44,297 nt of DNA from Sulfuritalea sp. (GTDB lineage: Bacteria > Pseudomonadota > Gammaproteobacteria > Burkholderiales > Methylophilaceae): the NCBI GenBank assembly GCA_021738125.1, contig JAIPCR010000007.1, forward strand, positions 1 through 44,297, in the 5' to 3' direction. Of this stretch, positions 24,909-34,304 are shown one piece after another. The notes beneath the pieces are model-generated. The model was not told where the DNA came from. It saw nothing but the letters and a program-made list of their open reading frames with translations, and ran no database searches. The translations under genes were made by a program, and so were the position numbers. Every line of letters starts with the position of its first letter. The first letter of the stretch is position 1.

Positions 24909-27467
24909 ATGGATCAATTTGCTAAAGAAACCCTGCCAATTAGTTTAGAAGACGAGATGCGTCGATCTTATCTAGATTACGCTATGAGTGTGATTGTCGG
25001 GCGCGCCTTGCCAGATGTTCGAGATGGTTTAAAGCCGGTACATCGCCGTGTTTTATATGCCATGCATGAGCTCAGTAATGACTACAACAAACCCTATAAA
25101 AAATCTGCACGTATCGTTGGTGATGTAATCGGTAAGTACCATCCGCATGGCGATACGGCTGTCTATGACACTATCGTGCGTATGGCGCAGGATTTTAGCT
25201 TGCGTTACATGTTGGTAGATGGTCAAGGTAACTTTGGTTCTGTGGATGGTGACAATGCTGCGGCGATGCGATATACCGAAATTCGTATGGCGAAAATTGC
25301 CCATGAATTATTAGCGGATATTGATAAAGAAACTGTCGATTTTGGCCCTAACTATGATGGCAGTGAGCATGAGCCACTTATCATGCCAGCTCGTATTCCT
25401 AACTTACTCATCAATGGTAGTTCAGGTATTGCCGTGGGTATGGCAACCAATATTCCGCCACACAATCTTAATGAAGTGCTAGACGCCTGTTTTGCTTTGC
25501 TTAAAGACCCTGAAATGGGTATTGAAGAATTAATTGATTTGGTGCCAGCTCCAGACTTCCCAACGGCTGGCATTATTTATGGCACCGTTGGTGTTAAAGA
25601 AGGTTATCGTACCGGCCGTGGCCGTGTAGTGATGCGTGGCCGCACGCACGTAGAAGATTTGGAACGCGGTGGCCGTCAAGCATTGATTGTAGATGAGCTA
25701 CCATACCAAGTTAATAAAAAAACCTTTGTTGAGAAAATCGCCGAACTAGTCAACGATAAAAAAATTGAAGGCATTTCTGATTTGCGTGATGAATCAGATA
25801 AGTCAGGTATGCGAGTTGTTATCGAGCTTAAGCGTGGTGAGATTGCTGAAGTTATTTTAAATAATCTTTACAAGCAGACCCAATTACAAGACACCTTTGG
25901 TATGAATATGGTGGCTTTGCTAGATGGTCAGCCACGTTTGTTGAATCTTAAACAAATGCTTGAGGCCTTTCTGCGTCACAGACGTGAGGTGATTACACGC
26001 CGCACCGTGTTTGAGTTGAAAAAAGCACGTGCGCGCGGACATATCTTAGAAGGTTTAGCGGTTGCGCTGGCTAATGTTGACGAAATGATTGCGTTGATTA
26101 AAGCGGCACCGACTCCACCAGAAGCTAAAGCTGATTTGATGGCTAAGGTTTGGAAATCGCCAGTAGTTGAAGAAATGCTAAAACGGGCGGCAATGGAAGC
26201 TTCTCGTCCTGAAGGGTTGAGTATAGATTTTGGTTTAACGCCTGCTGGATATAAATTAAGCGATGTTCAGGCGCAGGAAATCTTGCAAATGCGCCTACAA
26301 CGTTTAACTGGACTAGAACAAGATAAAGTTGTGACTGAATACAAAGAGGTGATGGATATCATTGCGGATTTATTGCATATATTAGCTACACCATCTCGTG
26401 TAACGACAATTATTGTTGATGAACTGACGGAAATTCGGAAACAATTTGGTGACAAACGTCGCAGTGAAATTGTTGTAAATGCGCAGGATTTATCATTAGA
26501 AGATTTAATTACGCCACAAGATGTAGTGGTCACCTTGTCTCATACTGGTTACGTAAAATCACAGCCACTTGATGAGTATCGTGCCCAGCGCCGTGGTGGT
26601 CGAGGTAAACAAGCCGCACCTACTAAAGAAGATGACTTTATCGACAAAATGTTTGTGGCTAATACCCATGATTACATTTTATGTTTTAGTAGTCGTGGAC
26701 GTGTGTACTGGCTAAAAGTCTATGAAGTGCCACAAGGAAGTCGCACTGGACGTGGTAAGCCGATTGTGAATCTATTCCCACTTGAAGAAGGTGAGAAAAT
26801 TAACGCTATTCTCTCAGTAAAAGAGTTTGATGAAAATCATTTCATTTTCATGGCAACTGCATTAGGTACGGTTAAGAAAACGGCATTAACTGAGTTCGCT
26901 AACCCACGTAAATCAGGCATCATTGCTATTAATCTGGATGAAGGTGATTACCTCATCGGCGCTGAAGTAACTAATGGCGCAAATGATATCGTGTTGGTTT
27001 CAAATGGTGGTAAGGCGGTATGGTTTGATGAGGAAGATGTGCGTCAAATGGGTCGTGCCACACGTGGTGTACGCGGCATGAAGTTGGCACCTAAACAGCA
27101 AGTATTATCATTGTTAATCGCTGATGATGATAAACAAACAGTGCTGGTGGCGACTGAGAATGGTTATGGTAAACGTACTCAGTTAGCAGATTTCCGTCAT
27201 TCGGGACGTGGGACTCAAGGTGTGAAAGCGATTGCTGTGAGTGATCGCAATGGCCTAGTTGTAGCTGCAAAATTAGTGAATGATGAAGATGAAATTATGC
27301 TCATTACTACTGGAGGTATTTTGATACGTACACGCGTTAAAGAAATTCGTGAGTTAGGTCGCGCTACACAAGGAGTGACGTTAATCAATCTAGGCGAAGG
27401 GGAAAAACTTTCTGGCCTTGAAAAAATTGTTGAAACTGACGAATCTGAGTCGGAAGTAGCTAAGTAG
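24909..27467 (+). CDS. gyrA: DNA gyrase subunit A
   Basis: GyrA, 852 residues (E. coli 875). With GyrB it introduces negative supercoils; GyrA cuts and rejoins DNA. The catalytic Tyr122 is in [10 protein letters not shown]. The N-terminal breakage domain covers about residues 1-500. The C-terminal beta-pinwheel domain has the GyrA box QRRGGRGK near residue 560, which separates it from ParC. The quinolone region keeps E. coli numbering: position 83 is Thr (GDTAVYD) rather than Ser, and 87 is Asp. gyrA-serC-pheA-hisC is a conserved betaproteobacterial order. No good Shine-Dalgarno sequence is visible. Confidence 0.97.
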   Translation: MDQFAKETLPISLEDEMRRSYLDYAMSVIVGRALPDVRDGLKPVHRRVLYAMHELSNDYNKPYKKSARIVGDVIGKYHPHGDTAVYDTIVRMAQDFSLRYMLVDGQGNFGSVDGDNAAAMRYTEIRMAKIAHELLADIDKETVDFGPNYDGSEHEPLIMPARIPNLLINGSSGIAVGMATNIPPHNLNEVLDACFALLKDPEMGIEELIDLVPAPDFPTAGIIYGTVGVKEGYRTGRGRVVMRGRTHVEDLERGGRQALIVDELPYQVNKKTFVEKIAELVNDKKIEGISDLRDESDKSGMRVVIELKRGEIAEVILNNLYKQTQLQDTFGMNMVALLDGQPRLLNLKQMLEAFLRHRREVITRRTVFELKKARARGHILEGLAVALANVDEMIALIKAAPTPPEAKADLMAKVWKSPVVEEMLKRAAMEASRPEGLSIDFGLTPAGYKLSDVQAQEILQMRLQRLTGLEQDKVVTEYKEVMDIIADLLHILATPSRVTTIIVDELTEIRKQFGDKRRSEIVVNAQDLSLEDLITPQDVVVTLSHTGYVKSQPLDEYRAQRRGGRGKQAAPTKEDDFIDKMFVANTHDYILCFSSRGRVYWLKVYEVPQGSRTGRGKPIVNLFPLEEGEKINAILSVKEFDENHFIFMATALGTVKKTALTEFANPRKSGIIAINLDEGDYLIGAEVTNGANDIVLVSNGGKAVWFDEEDVRQMGRATRGVRGMKLAPKQQVLSLLIADDDKQTVLVATENGYGKRTQLADFRHSGRGTQGVKAIAVSDRNGLVVAAKLVNDEDEIMLITTGGILIRTRVKEIRELGRATQGVTLINLGEGEKLSGLEKIVETDESESEVAK

Positions 27468-27494
27468 CCTTGAACTATAAAAGACATATAGCCA

Positions 27495-28571
27495 ATGACT
27501 CAAATTTTTAATTTTTCTGCAGGACCGGCAGTATTACCTAAGCCTGTTCTAGAAAGAGCACAAGCCGAAATGCTTGATTGGCATGGCTCTGGTATGAGTG
27601 TGATGGAAATGTCTCATCGCGGCAAAGAGTTCATGAGTATTTTAGCTAAAGCAGAAGCTGATTTACGTATTTTATTAGATATACCTAGTCATTATAAAGT
27701 GCTGTTTTTGCAAGGTGGGGCAATCGCAGAAAATGCGATGATTCCATTGAATTTACTTGCCGGCAAGTCTGCTGATTATGCAATTACAGGCGGGTGGAGT
27801 AAACGTAGCGTTGAAGATGCCAGTGCATATGGGAAAATTAATGTAGTAGCAAGCAGTGAAGCTAATCATTACAACGAAGTACCAGATTTTTCTCGTTGGA
27901 TATTAAACAAAGATGCTGCTTATCTACATGTTTGCACCAATGAAACTATGAGCGGTGTAGAGTTTGTGGATATGCCAAATACCAATGGCGTTCCAGTTGT
28001 GGCTGACATGTCGTCACATATACTTTCAAGACCTATTGATGTTAGTCAGTATGGTGTGATTTATGGTGGTGCGCAAAAAAATATTGGTCCAGCGGGTTTG
28101 TGTCTCGTGATTGTGCGTGAGGATTTGCTTGATCGAGCATCCGCATTAACGCCAGCGGTATTTAACTGGAAAACACAGGCAGAAAATCAATCTATGATTA
28201 ATACCCCACCTACTTACAGCATTTATATTGCTGGTTTAGTATTTGAATGGTTGCAGTCGCAAGGTGGAATTGCTGCAATAGAAAAAGTGAATATTGCCAA
28301 ATCAAAACTACTCTATGAATACATAGATAGCACTGATTTTTATTTGAATCATGTGGCTATTAAAAATCGTTCACGTATGAATATCCCATTTTTCTTACGT
28401 GATGAAAGTTTGAATGATGCGTTTCTAAAGGGCGCTGAAGCTAGAGGGTTGTTGCAGCTTAAGGGACATCGTGCTGTGGGTGGTATGCGCGCATCTATTT
28501 ATAATGCAATGCCTATAGAAGGCGTGCAAGCCTTGGTTTCATATATGCAGGAATTTGAGCGTACTCACTAA
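27495..28571 (+). CDS. serC: Phosphoserine aminotransferase
   Basis: SerC, 358 residues, class V PLP aminotransferase. It converts 3-phosphohydroxypyruvate and glutamate to 3-phosphoserine in serine synthesis, and acts in the pyridoxal 5'-phosphate pathway. [10 protein letters not shown] at the start, GTGMS-type loop [18 protein letters not shown], and [12 protein letters not shown] with the PLP lysine (about 195) are diagnostic. In methylotrophs of the ribulose monophosphate group serine still comes from this pathway. The gene follows gyrA by 27 bp and precedes pheA by 15 bp. Confidence 0.97.
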   Translation: MTQIFNFSAGPAVLPKPVLERAQAEMLDWHGSGMSVMEMSHRGKEFMSILAKAEADLRILLDIPSHYKVLFLQGGAIAENAMIPLNLLAGKSADYAITGGWSKRSVEDASAYGKINVVASSEANHYNEVPDFSRWILNKDAAYLHVCTNETMSGVEFVDMPNTNGVPVVADMSSHILSRPIDVSQYGVIYGGAQKNIGPAGLCLVIVREDLLDRASALTPAVFNWKTQAENQSMINTPPTYSIYIAGLVFEWLQSQGGIAAIEKVNIAKSKLLYEYIDSTDFYLNHVAIKNRSRMNIPFFLRDESLNDAFLKGAEARGLLQLKGHRAVGGMRASIYNAMPIEGVQALVSYMQEFERTH

Positions 28572-28586
28572 GAATGGTTTATTAGA

Positions 28587-29669
28587 ATGTCAGATCAGCT
28601 TAAACAACATCGTAATCAAATTGATGCTATAGACGAGCAGTTATTAAAGCTTGTAAATGAGCGGGCAAAACTTGCACGTCAAATAGGCACATTAAAAGAT
28701 GATGGTGTTATTTATCGCCCAGAGCGTGAAGCGCAAGTGTTACGTCGTTTACAGACGAATAATACTGGCCCACTTTCCAATGAAGCAGTTACCAATATAT
28801 TTCGTGCTGTTATGTCTAATTGTCGTGCGCTTGAAAAAGAGTTGTCTATCGCCTTTTTAGGTCCGTTAGGTACTTATAGTGAAGAAGCTGCACTTAAGCA
28901 ATTTGGTTTAGGTAAAACTGCATTAGTGTGCGGCTCTATTGACGAAGTTTTTCGTACAGTTGAGGCCAATCAAGTCGATTATGGTGTAGTACCTGTTGAA
29001 AACTCAACTGAAGGTGCAATAGGCTTGACGCTGGATTTATTATTATCAAGCACATTGAAAATTTGTGGTGAAATTACATTGCCCATTCATCATTGTTTAC
29101 TGTCAAAACAAACCGATATCAGTCAAATTTCACATGTTTTCTCACACACGCAATCGTTAGCACAATGCCATGAATGGTTGAGTAAAACCTTACCTAAAGC
29201 TGAACGTGAAGCAGTGACAAGTAATGCGCGTGCGGCACAGATGATTCATGACTTAGTTTCTACTGACGGTACTTTTGCCGCTGCTATTGCTAGCAAGCGT
29301 GCTGCAGAATTGTTTGATTTAAACGTGTTGGCCGAAAATATCGAAGATGACGCAAAAAACACCACCCGATTTTTAGTGCTGGGAACCCACGATGTTGCTC
29401 CATCGGGTAATGATAAAACATCATTAGTGATGACATCTAAAAATACTCCAGGAGCTATGGTGCAATTATTAGAGCCACTTTCAAGGCATGGTGTCAGTAT
29501 GACTAAATTTGAGTCTCGCCCATCCAAACAAGGGTTATGGGATTATGTGTTTTTTGTTGATATTGAAGGTCATCAAACTGATGCAAAAGTGTCAGCAGCA
29601 CTCAATGAGTGCCAACAGCGTGCATCTTTCCTCAAAGTGCTGGGTTCTTACCCAGTGGCTGTAATTTAA
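28587..29669 (+). CDS. pheA: Bifunctional chorismate mutase / prephenate dehydratase
   Basis: PheA (P-protein), 360 residues. It turns chorismate into prephenate and prephenate into phenylpyruvate on the way to phenylalanine. The AroQ chorismate mutase domain is at about residues 4-85 (RNQIDAIDEQLLKLVNERAK). The dehydratase domain is at about 90-270 (AFLGPLGTYSEEAA, VPVENSTEGAIG, TRFLVLG). A C-terminal ACT domain (about 275-355) has the ESRPS phenylalanine-sensing motif, so feedback inhibition is expected. hisC follows after 41 bp. Confidence 0.96.
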   Translation: MSDQLKQHRNQIDAIDEQLLKLVNERAKLARQIGTLKDDGVIYRPEREAQVLRRLQTNNTGPLSNEAVTNIFRAVMSNCRALEKELSIAFLGPLGTYSEEAALKQFGLGKTALVCGSIDEVFRTVEANQVDYGVVPVENSTEGAIGLTLDLLLSSTLKICGEITLPIHHCLLSKQTDISQISHVFSHTQSLAQCHEWLSKTLPKAEREAVTSNARAAQMIHDLVSTDGTFAAAIASKRAAELFDLNVLAENIEDDAKNTTRFLVLGTHDVAPSGNDKTSLVMTSKNTPGAMVQLLEPLSRHGVSMTKFESRPSKQGLWDYVFFVDIEGHQTDAKVSAALNECQQRASFLKVLGSYPVAVI

Positions 29670-29710
29670 TTCACACAATCTTTATCGCTAGTTTTTAAGG
29701 TTTTTCTTGC

Positions 29711-30832
29711 ATGAGTTTGTCTAGTTGTGATTTATCTAGTTTAGCGCCTGATTATATTCGGGCTATCGCTCCTTATCAGGGTGGGAAACCTATTGCTGAA
29801 CTGGCTCGTGAAATGGGTTTGCAGGTAGAGCAGATTGTTAAGCTGGCCTCTAACGAGAATCCTTTAGGTATAAGTCCCAAGGCTGATTTTGCTATACAAG
29901 AAGCTTTACTTGATATAGCGCGTTATCCAGACGGTAATAGCTATCTTTTGCGTGAAGCAGTTAGTCAAAAATTTAATGTGGCATCTAATCAGATTGTATT
30001 TGGCAATGGCTCGAATGATATATTAGAACTTGCTGCACGCGCTTTTCTGTCGCCAGACTGTGAAGCAATCTATTCGCAGCATGCTTTTGCAGTTTACCCC
30101 TTAGTAACCCAAGCTACAGGTGCAAGAGGTGTGGTAGTTCCAGCTAAAAATTTCGCTCATGATTTACCAGCGATGTTAGCCGCAATTACAAGTAAAACGC
30201 GCATGATATTTGTGGCGAACCCTAATAATCCAACGGGCACCTTGCTGGGCAAAGATGAGTTATTTACATTTTTACAACAAGTGCCTAAGCAAGTATTGGT
30301 GGTGTTAGATGAGGCATATGATGAATATTTGTCATTAGCCAATAAATCACAAGCAATTCATTGGCTGGATCAGTTTGACAACTTAATTATTTCACGGACA
30401 TTCTCTAAGGCTTACGGTTTAGCTGGTTTGCGTATTGGGTTTGGCTTATGTCATGCCAGTATCGCTGACATGATGAATCGTGTACGTCAGCCATTTAATG
30501 TCAATAGCATTGCCCAAGCAGCAGCAGTGGCTTCGCTATCTGATGATGATTTTGTTGAGCGCTCGTATGCATTAAATCAAGCGGGTATGCTGCAGTTGAC
30601 TCAGGGGTTTAATAAGTTAGGCATAGAGTATATTCCTTCATTTGCTAACTTTATTAGTTTTACGGTTAAAAATGCGTCAGCTGTGAATCAGCAACTATTG
30701 CAAAATGGCGTGATTGTACGCCCGATTGCAAATTATGAAATGCCAGATTACTTGCGTGTAAGTATTGGCTTGTTTACTGAAAATGCACGTTTTTTAGAAG
30801 TCCTAGAACACATATTAAAAAGTAATGGATAA
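29711..30832 (+). CDS. hisC: Histidinol-phosphate / aromatic aminotransferase
   Basis: HisC of the HisC2 type, 373 residues, fold-type I PLP enzyme. It transaminates imidazole acetol phosphate in histidine synthesis, and the version found next to pheA often works on aromatic keto acids. LASNENPLG near residue 45, [16 protein letters not shown] and the PLP lysine in [18 protein letters not shown] are present. The stop codon TAA is directly followed by the ATG of the DAHP synthase gene (0-bp gap), so the two are co-translated. In most betaproteobacteria tyrA and aroA would follow hisC; here they do not. Confidence 0.93.
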   Translation: MSLSSCDLSSLAPDYIRAIAPYQGGKPIAELAREMGLQVEQIVKLASNENPLGISPKADFAIQEALLDIARYPDGNSYLLREAVSQKFNVASNQIVFGNGSNDILELAARAFLSPDCEAIYSQHAFAVYPLVTQATGARGVVVPAKNFAHDLPAMLAAITSKTRMIFVANPNNPTGTLLGKDELFTFLQQVPKQVLVVLDEAYDEYLSLANKSQAIHWLDQFDNLIISRTFSKAYGLAGLRIGFGLCHASIADMMNRVRQPFNVNSIAQAAAVASLSDDDFVERSYALNQAGMLQLTQGFNKLGIEYIPSFANFISFTVKNASAVNQQLLQNGVIVRPIANYEMPDYLRVSIGLFTENARFLEVLEHILKSNG

Positions 30833-31903
30833 ATGAGTCAATATAAAAAACTTGCTACTGACGATGTACGTATTCGTGAAGTAAAAAAATTAATTACTCC
30901 CCTTGAGTTGCTGGATAAGCTTAAAGAAAGTGCCGGTTCAACACAAAACATATTAGCCACGCGGGCAGAAATTCACCGCATTTTGCATAAGGAAGATGAC
31001 CGTCTATTGGTGATTGTTGGGCCATGCTCAATTCATGACACCAGCGCAGGGCTGGAATATGCACGTCGGCTGATGGATGTGCGAAAAGATTTAGAAGATG
31101 ATTTATTAATAGTGATGCGAGTTTATTTTGAAAAACCACGTACGACCGTCGGCTGGAAGGGGTTAATTAATGACCCACATCTTGATGGAAGCTATCAAAT
31201 TAATGAAGGTTTGGAAATCGCTCGTAAGTTTTTATTAGACGTTAATGAGCTAGGTATGCCTGCAGGGGCAGAATTTTTGGATATGATTACGCCACAATAT
31301 ACTGCTGATTTAGTTAGTTGGGGTGCGATAGGCGCACGTACAACTGAATCACAAGTACATCGAGAGCTTACTTCAGGTCTATCTTGTCCTGTTGGATTTA
31401 AGAATGGTACAGATAGTGGCGTGCGCGTTGCGATTGACGCTATTAAAACGGCATCATCTCCTCATCATTTCTTGTCTGTCACTAAAGAAGGTCAATCAGC
31501 TATTTTTTCAACTACAGGTAATGAAGATTGTCATGTGATTTTACGTGGTGGCAAAAAGCCTAATTACGACAAAGATAGCGTCAATGAAGCCTGTGAAAGT
31601 CTATCTGCCGCAGGACTTCCTGCCATATTAATGATTGATTGTAGTCACGGTAATAGCAGTAAAAATTACTTACTACAAAAAGAAGTGGCGCGAGATGTAG
31701 CAAGCCAGTTGTCAGGTGGTGATCAACGTATCATTGGTGTGATGGTGGAATCGCATCTTAATGAAGGTCGACAAGATCATGCGCCAGGTTGTCAATTGGA
31801 GTATGGCCAATCAATTACTGATGCTTGCTTAGGTTGGCAAGACACTGTCCAATTATTGGAAACCCTAGCTGATTCAGTACGTCAGCGTCGACTGAAATTT
31901 TAA
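30833..31903 (+). CDS. aroG: 3-deoxy-7-phosphoheptulonate synthase (type I)
   Basis: Type I DAHP synthase of 356 residues, close in layout to E. coli AroG/AroF/AroH (about 350). It condenses phosphoenolpyruvate and erythrose 4-phosphate, the first step of the shikimate pathway. VIVGPCSIHD near residue 60, RVYFEKPRTTVGWKGLINDP near 100-119, GARTTESQ, GFKNGTDS and DCSHGNS are characteristic. The N-terminal DDVRIREVKKLITPLELL segment is the regulatory arm that binds an aromatic amino acid in the family; which one cannot be stated from sequence. The gene starts right after the hisC stop and is followed by the pqqA region. Confidence 0.94.
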   Translation: MSQYKKLATDDVRIREVKKLITPLELLDKLKESAGSTQNILATRAEIHRILHKEDDRLLVIVGPCSIHDTSAGLEYARRLMDVRKDLEDDLLIVMRVYFEKPRTTVGWKGLINDPHLDGSYQINEGLEIARKFLLDVNELGMPAGAEFLDMITPQYTADLVSWGAIGARTTESQVHRELTSGLSCPVGFKNGTDSGVRVAIDAIKTASSPHHFLSVTKEGQSAIFSTTGNEDCHVILRGGKKPNYDKDSVNEACESLSAAGLPAILMIDCSHGNSSKNYLLQKEVARDVASQLSGGDQRIIGVMVESHLNEGRQDHAPGCQLEYGQSITDACLGWQDTVQLLETLADSVRQRRLKF

Positions 31904-31921
31904 GTTTGGCATCATGAATTT

Positions 31922-31943
31922 ACTTAGTGATTAATCATTAAGT
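31922..31943. promoter_or_regulatory. 22-bp near-perfect palindrome upstream of pqqA
   Basis: ACTTAGTGATT (31922-31932) and AATCATTAAGT (31933-31943) are complementary at 10 of 11 positions. The element begins 18 bp after the aroG stop and ends 105 bp before pqqA. There is no T run, so it does not look like a terminator; a binding site for a dimeric regulator of pqq is more likely. Confidence 0.45.
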
Positions 31944-32048
31944 TTGCAGTGTTGCGTAGCATTAATTGAGCGCATGATTCGTTTCACGTTGTGGTACTAA
32001 TTTTTAGGCGGCAACGAAATCAATTAATTACTAAAAAGGAAAATTATC

Positions 32049-32120
32049 ATGTGGACAACTCCAGCAGCTACAGAAATGCGTTTTGGCTTTGAAGTAACAA
32101 TGTACGTAATGAATAAATAA
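32049..32120 (+). CDS. pqqA: PQQ precursor peptide PqqA
   Basis: PqqA, 23 residues, too short for most ORF calls. Its sequence starts MWTTPAATEMRFGFEVTMYV and holds the glutamate (Glu15) and tyrosine (Tyr19) that PqqE joins and that become the PQQ skeleton; the spacing E-x3-Y is the family hallmark. A strong AAAAAGGAAAA Shine-Dalgarno sequence lies before the ATG. PqqD presents the peptide to PqqE. The gene is followed by a terminator hairpin before pqqB, a known means of producing far more PqqA transcript than enzyme transcript. Confidence 0.95.
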   Translation: MWTTPAATEMRFGFEVTMYVMNK

Positions 32121-32137
32121 TTAGCCTTTGAGCTAGT

Positions 32138-32167
32138 AAAAAGGCTGCCGCAAGACAGCCTTTTTTT
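32138..32167 (+). terminator. Attenuator-type terminator between pqqA and pqqB
   Basis: Arms AAAAAGGCTG (32138-32147) and CAGCCTTTTT (32156-32165), loop CCGCAAGA, followed by Ts. It is 18 bp after the pqqA stop and about 96 bp before pqqB. It should let most polymerases stop after pqqA, giving an excess of precursor-peptide mRNA. Confidence 0.88.
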
Positions 32168-32262
32168 ATATATAGCAACAATTTTGTAAGATTAGTGCTA
32201 TTAATTCATGTAGTCACTGAAGTATTTGAAAAATTAATCACATTGTTGAATTGTAGAAATAT

Positions 32263-33189
32263 ATGCATATACATGTTTTAGGCGCGGGCGCTGGCGGTGG
32301 ATTTCCACAATGGAATTGCAATTGTTTTAATTGTGATGGGCTACGTAAAGGTACTATTAAAGCCACTAAACGCACGCAATCATCAATCTGTGTGAGTAGC
32401 GACGGTATCAACTGGATATTGTTTAATGCTTCCCCAGATGTATTGCAACAAATTCAAGATTTTCCGGCATTACAACCAGCGCGAGCAATTCGCGATACAG
32501 GCATTCAAGCAATTGTATTAATAGATGCACAAATTGATCACACCACAGGCTTATATATGTTGCGTGAAGGTACTGTAAAGCGTGAAATCTATTGTACTGA
32601 TATGGTTTATGGAGATCTAACATCAGGTAACCAAGCCTTGAATATACTTGGGCATTATTGCGGCATCAATCATCATCAAGTGCCAATTGATGGTAAAACT
32701 AGCTTTACTATCCCTAACGTACCTAATCTAAAATTTACTTCAGTTTCGCTTAAAAGTGCAGCACCACCATATTCACCACATCGCAATAATCCACAAGCAG
32801 GCGATACGATAGGGGTATTGATAGAAGAAGTTAGTACAGGTAAAAAATGTTGGTATTCACCAGGTTTGGCCGAGATAGAACCACATTTGCCAGCCCTGAT
32901 GAATCAAGCGGATTGCATTATGGTGGATGGTACCTTCTGGACTGATACCGAAATGTTGGATTTAGGATTAATGACTAAAACAGCACGTAGTATTGGACAT
33001 AATCCACAGTCAGGCAAGGGTGGCATGATAGAGGATTTGGATAAATTTGGGCTGGATAAAAAAGTACGTAAAGTACTGATTCATATAAATAATACTAATC
33101 CTATTTTACGTGAAGACTCTGCTGAGCGCGCGATATTAAATGAACATAAAATTGAAGTGGCCTTTGATGGCATGGATATCATCCTTTAG
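32263..33189 (+). CDS. pqqB: PQQ biosynthesis protein PqqB
   Basis: PqqB, 308 residues, metallo-beta-lactamase fold. In the PQQ pathway it is an iron-dependent hydroxylase acting on the tyrosine side of the diamino acid (Glu-Tyr) intermediate. The N-terminus has GAGAGGGFPQWNC and the zinc-site CNCFNCDG. DAQIDHTTGLYMLREG keeps the histidine-containing active-site loop, in the form usual for PqqB rather than the full HxHxDH. MVDGTFWTDTEM near residue 225 is also conserved. pqqC begins 9 bp downstream with GGAGAG before its ATG. Confidence 0.96.
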   Translation: MHIHVLGAGAGGGFPQWNCNCFNCDGLRKGTIKATKRTQSSICVSSDGINWILFNASPDVLQQIQDFPALQPARAIRDTGIQAIVLIDAQIDHTTGLYMLREGTVKREIYCTDMVYGDLTSGNQALNILGHYCGINHHQVPIDGKTSFTIPNVPNLKFTSVSLKSAAPPYSPHRNNPQAGDTIGVLIEEVSTGKKCWYSPGLAEIEPHLPALMNQADCIMVDGTFWTDTEMLDLGLMTKTARSIGHNPQSGKGGMIEDLDKFGLDKKVRKVLIHINNTNPILREDSAERAILNEHKIEVAFDGMDIIL

Positions 33190-33198
33190 GAGAGAAAA

Positions 33199-33972
33199 AT
33201 GAATGCAATGACAAAAAATCAGTTACCTTGGTCTCGTGAAGAGTTCGAGGCGAAACTGCGTGAAAAAGGCAAGGGTTACCATATTTACCATCCTATTCAC
33301 GTGTTGATGTATGAGGGGAAACTCACACAGGCACAAATGCAGGCTTGGGTGGCTAATCGTTATTATTATCAAATTGCTATTCCTATGAAAGATGCTGCCA
33401 TTCTTTCTAATTGCCCTGATCGTGAAATTCGCCGAGGATGGATTCAACGTATTTTTGATCATGATGGAAGTGGTCAAATTGCCGAGGGGGGTGATGGCGG
33501 CATTGAAGCTTGGATACACTTGGGCGCTGCAGTTGGTTTGAGTCGTGAGGATGTCATGTCGCTTAAATTGGTTGCGCCAGGCACCATCTTTGCTGTTGAT
33601 GCCTATATCAACTTTGCGAAACAACGCTCATGGCAAGAATCTGTGTGTTCTTCACTTACCGAGCTGTTTGCACCACATATTCATCAGCAACGTATAGACT
33701 CTTGGCCTGACATGTATCCTTGGATTAATAAAGAAGGCATGCAGTATTTTAAGAATCGGTTGACTCAAGCAAGACGTGACGTTGAACAAGGATTATCTGT
33801 AACACTAGACTACTTTGGACAAAGCCGAGCGCTACAAGAGCGTGCATTAGAAATATTGCAATTTAAGCTTAATGTGTTGTGGGTGATGGCTGATGCCATT
33901 ATGTTGCAAAGTACAGACATTAAAGTAGAAGGCCGTGATTATTTGCGCCAACCAATAATGAACGTGAGTTAA
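33199..33972 (+). CDS. pqqC: Pyrroloquinoline-quinone synthase PqqC
   Basis: PqqC, 257 residues, cofactorless oxidase of the heme-oxygenase-like fold. It carries out the final ring closure and eight-electron oxidation of AHQQ to [43 protein letters not shown], the FDHDG active-site segment and the long [12 protein letters not shown] helix are diagnostic. An AGGAGAG Shine-Dalgarno sequence precedes the ATG. It is followed by pqqD after 13 bp. Confidence 0.97.
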   Translation: MNAMTKNQLPWSREEFEAKLREKGKGYHIYHPIHVLMYEGKLTQAQMQAWVANRYYYQIAIPMKDAAILSNCPDREIRRGWIQRIFDHDGSGQIAEGGDGGIEAWIHLGAAVGLSREDVMSLKLVAPGTIFAVDAYINFAKQRSWQESVCSSLTELFAPHIHQQRIDSWPDMYPWINKEGMQYFKNRLTQARRDVEQGLSVTLDYFGQSRALQERALEILQFKLNVLWVMADAIMLQSTDIKVEGRDYLRQPIMNVS

Positions 33973-33985
33973 AAAAAACGTTATT

Positions 33986-34267
33986 ATGACCAACGACATA
34001 CTACAAACTGATATTTATACACTAGCGCCACATCACCGATTTCAGTGGGAAGAAGCTCAACAAAATTATGTGATACTTTTTCCTGAAGGTATGGTTAAGC
34101 TTCATGGTGGTGCTGGTGAAGTGATTAAACGGTTAGATGGCAAAGTAAGTGTGGGTGATGTAGTTACAGATTTAAAAGCGACATTTCCAGATGCGGCTAA
34201 TATTGAGGCTGATATTATTGGTATGTTTGAGCTGGCAATGAGTAAGGGTTGGTTACGCAAGGTTTAA
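33986..34267 (+). CDS. pqqD: PqqA-binding chaperone PqqD
   Basis: PqqD, 93 residues, a winged-helix RiPP recognition element. It binds PqqA and hands it to the radical SAM enzyme PqqE. LAPHHRFQWEEAQQNYVILFPEGMVKLHGGAGEVIKRLDG is the usual core; the family's RLD-containing turn is present. It is separate from PqqC and PqqE here, as in most methylotrophs (in some Methylobacterium it is fused to PqqC). The gap to pqqE is 37 bp. Confidence 0.95.
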   Translation: MTNDILQTDIYTLAPHHRFQWEEAQQNYVILFPEGMVKLHGGAGEVIKRLDGKVSVGDVVTDLKATFPDAANIEADIIGMFELAMSKGWLRKV

Positions 34268-34304
34268 TGGATTAAATGATGCGTAAGAATTTAGGAGTAG
34301 CAAT

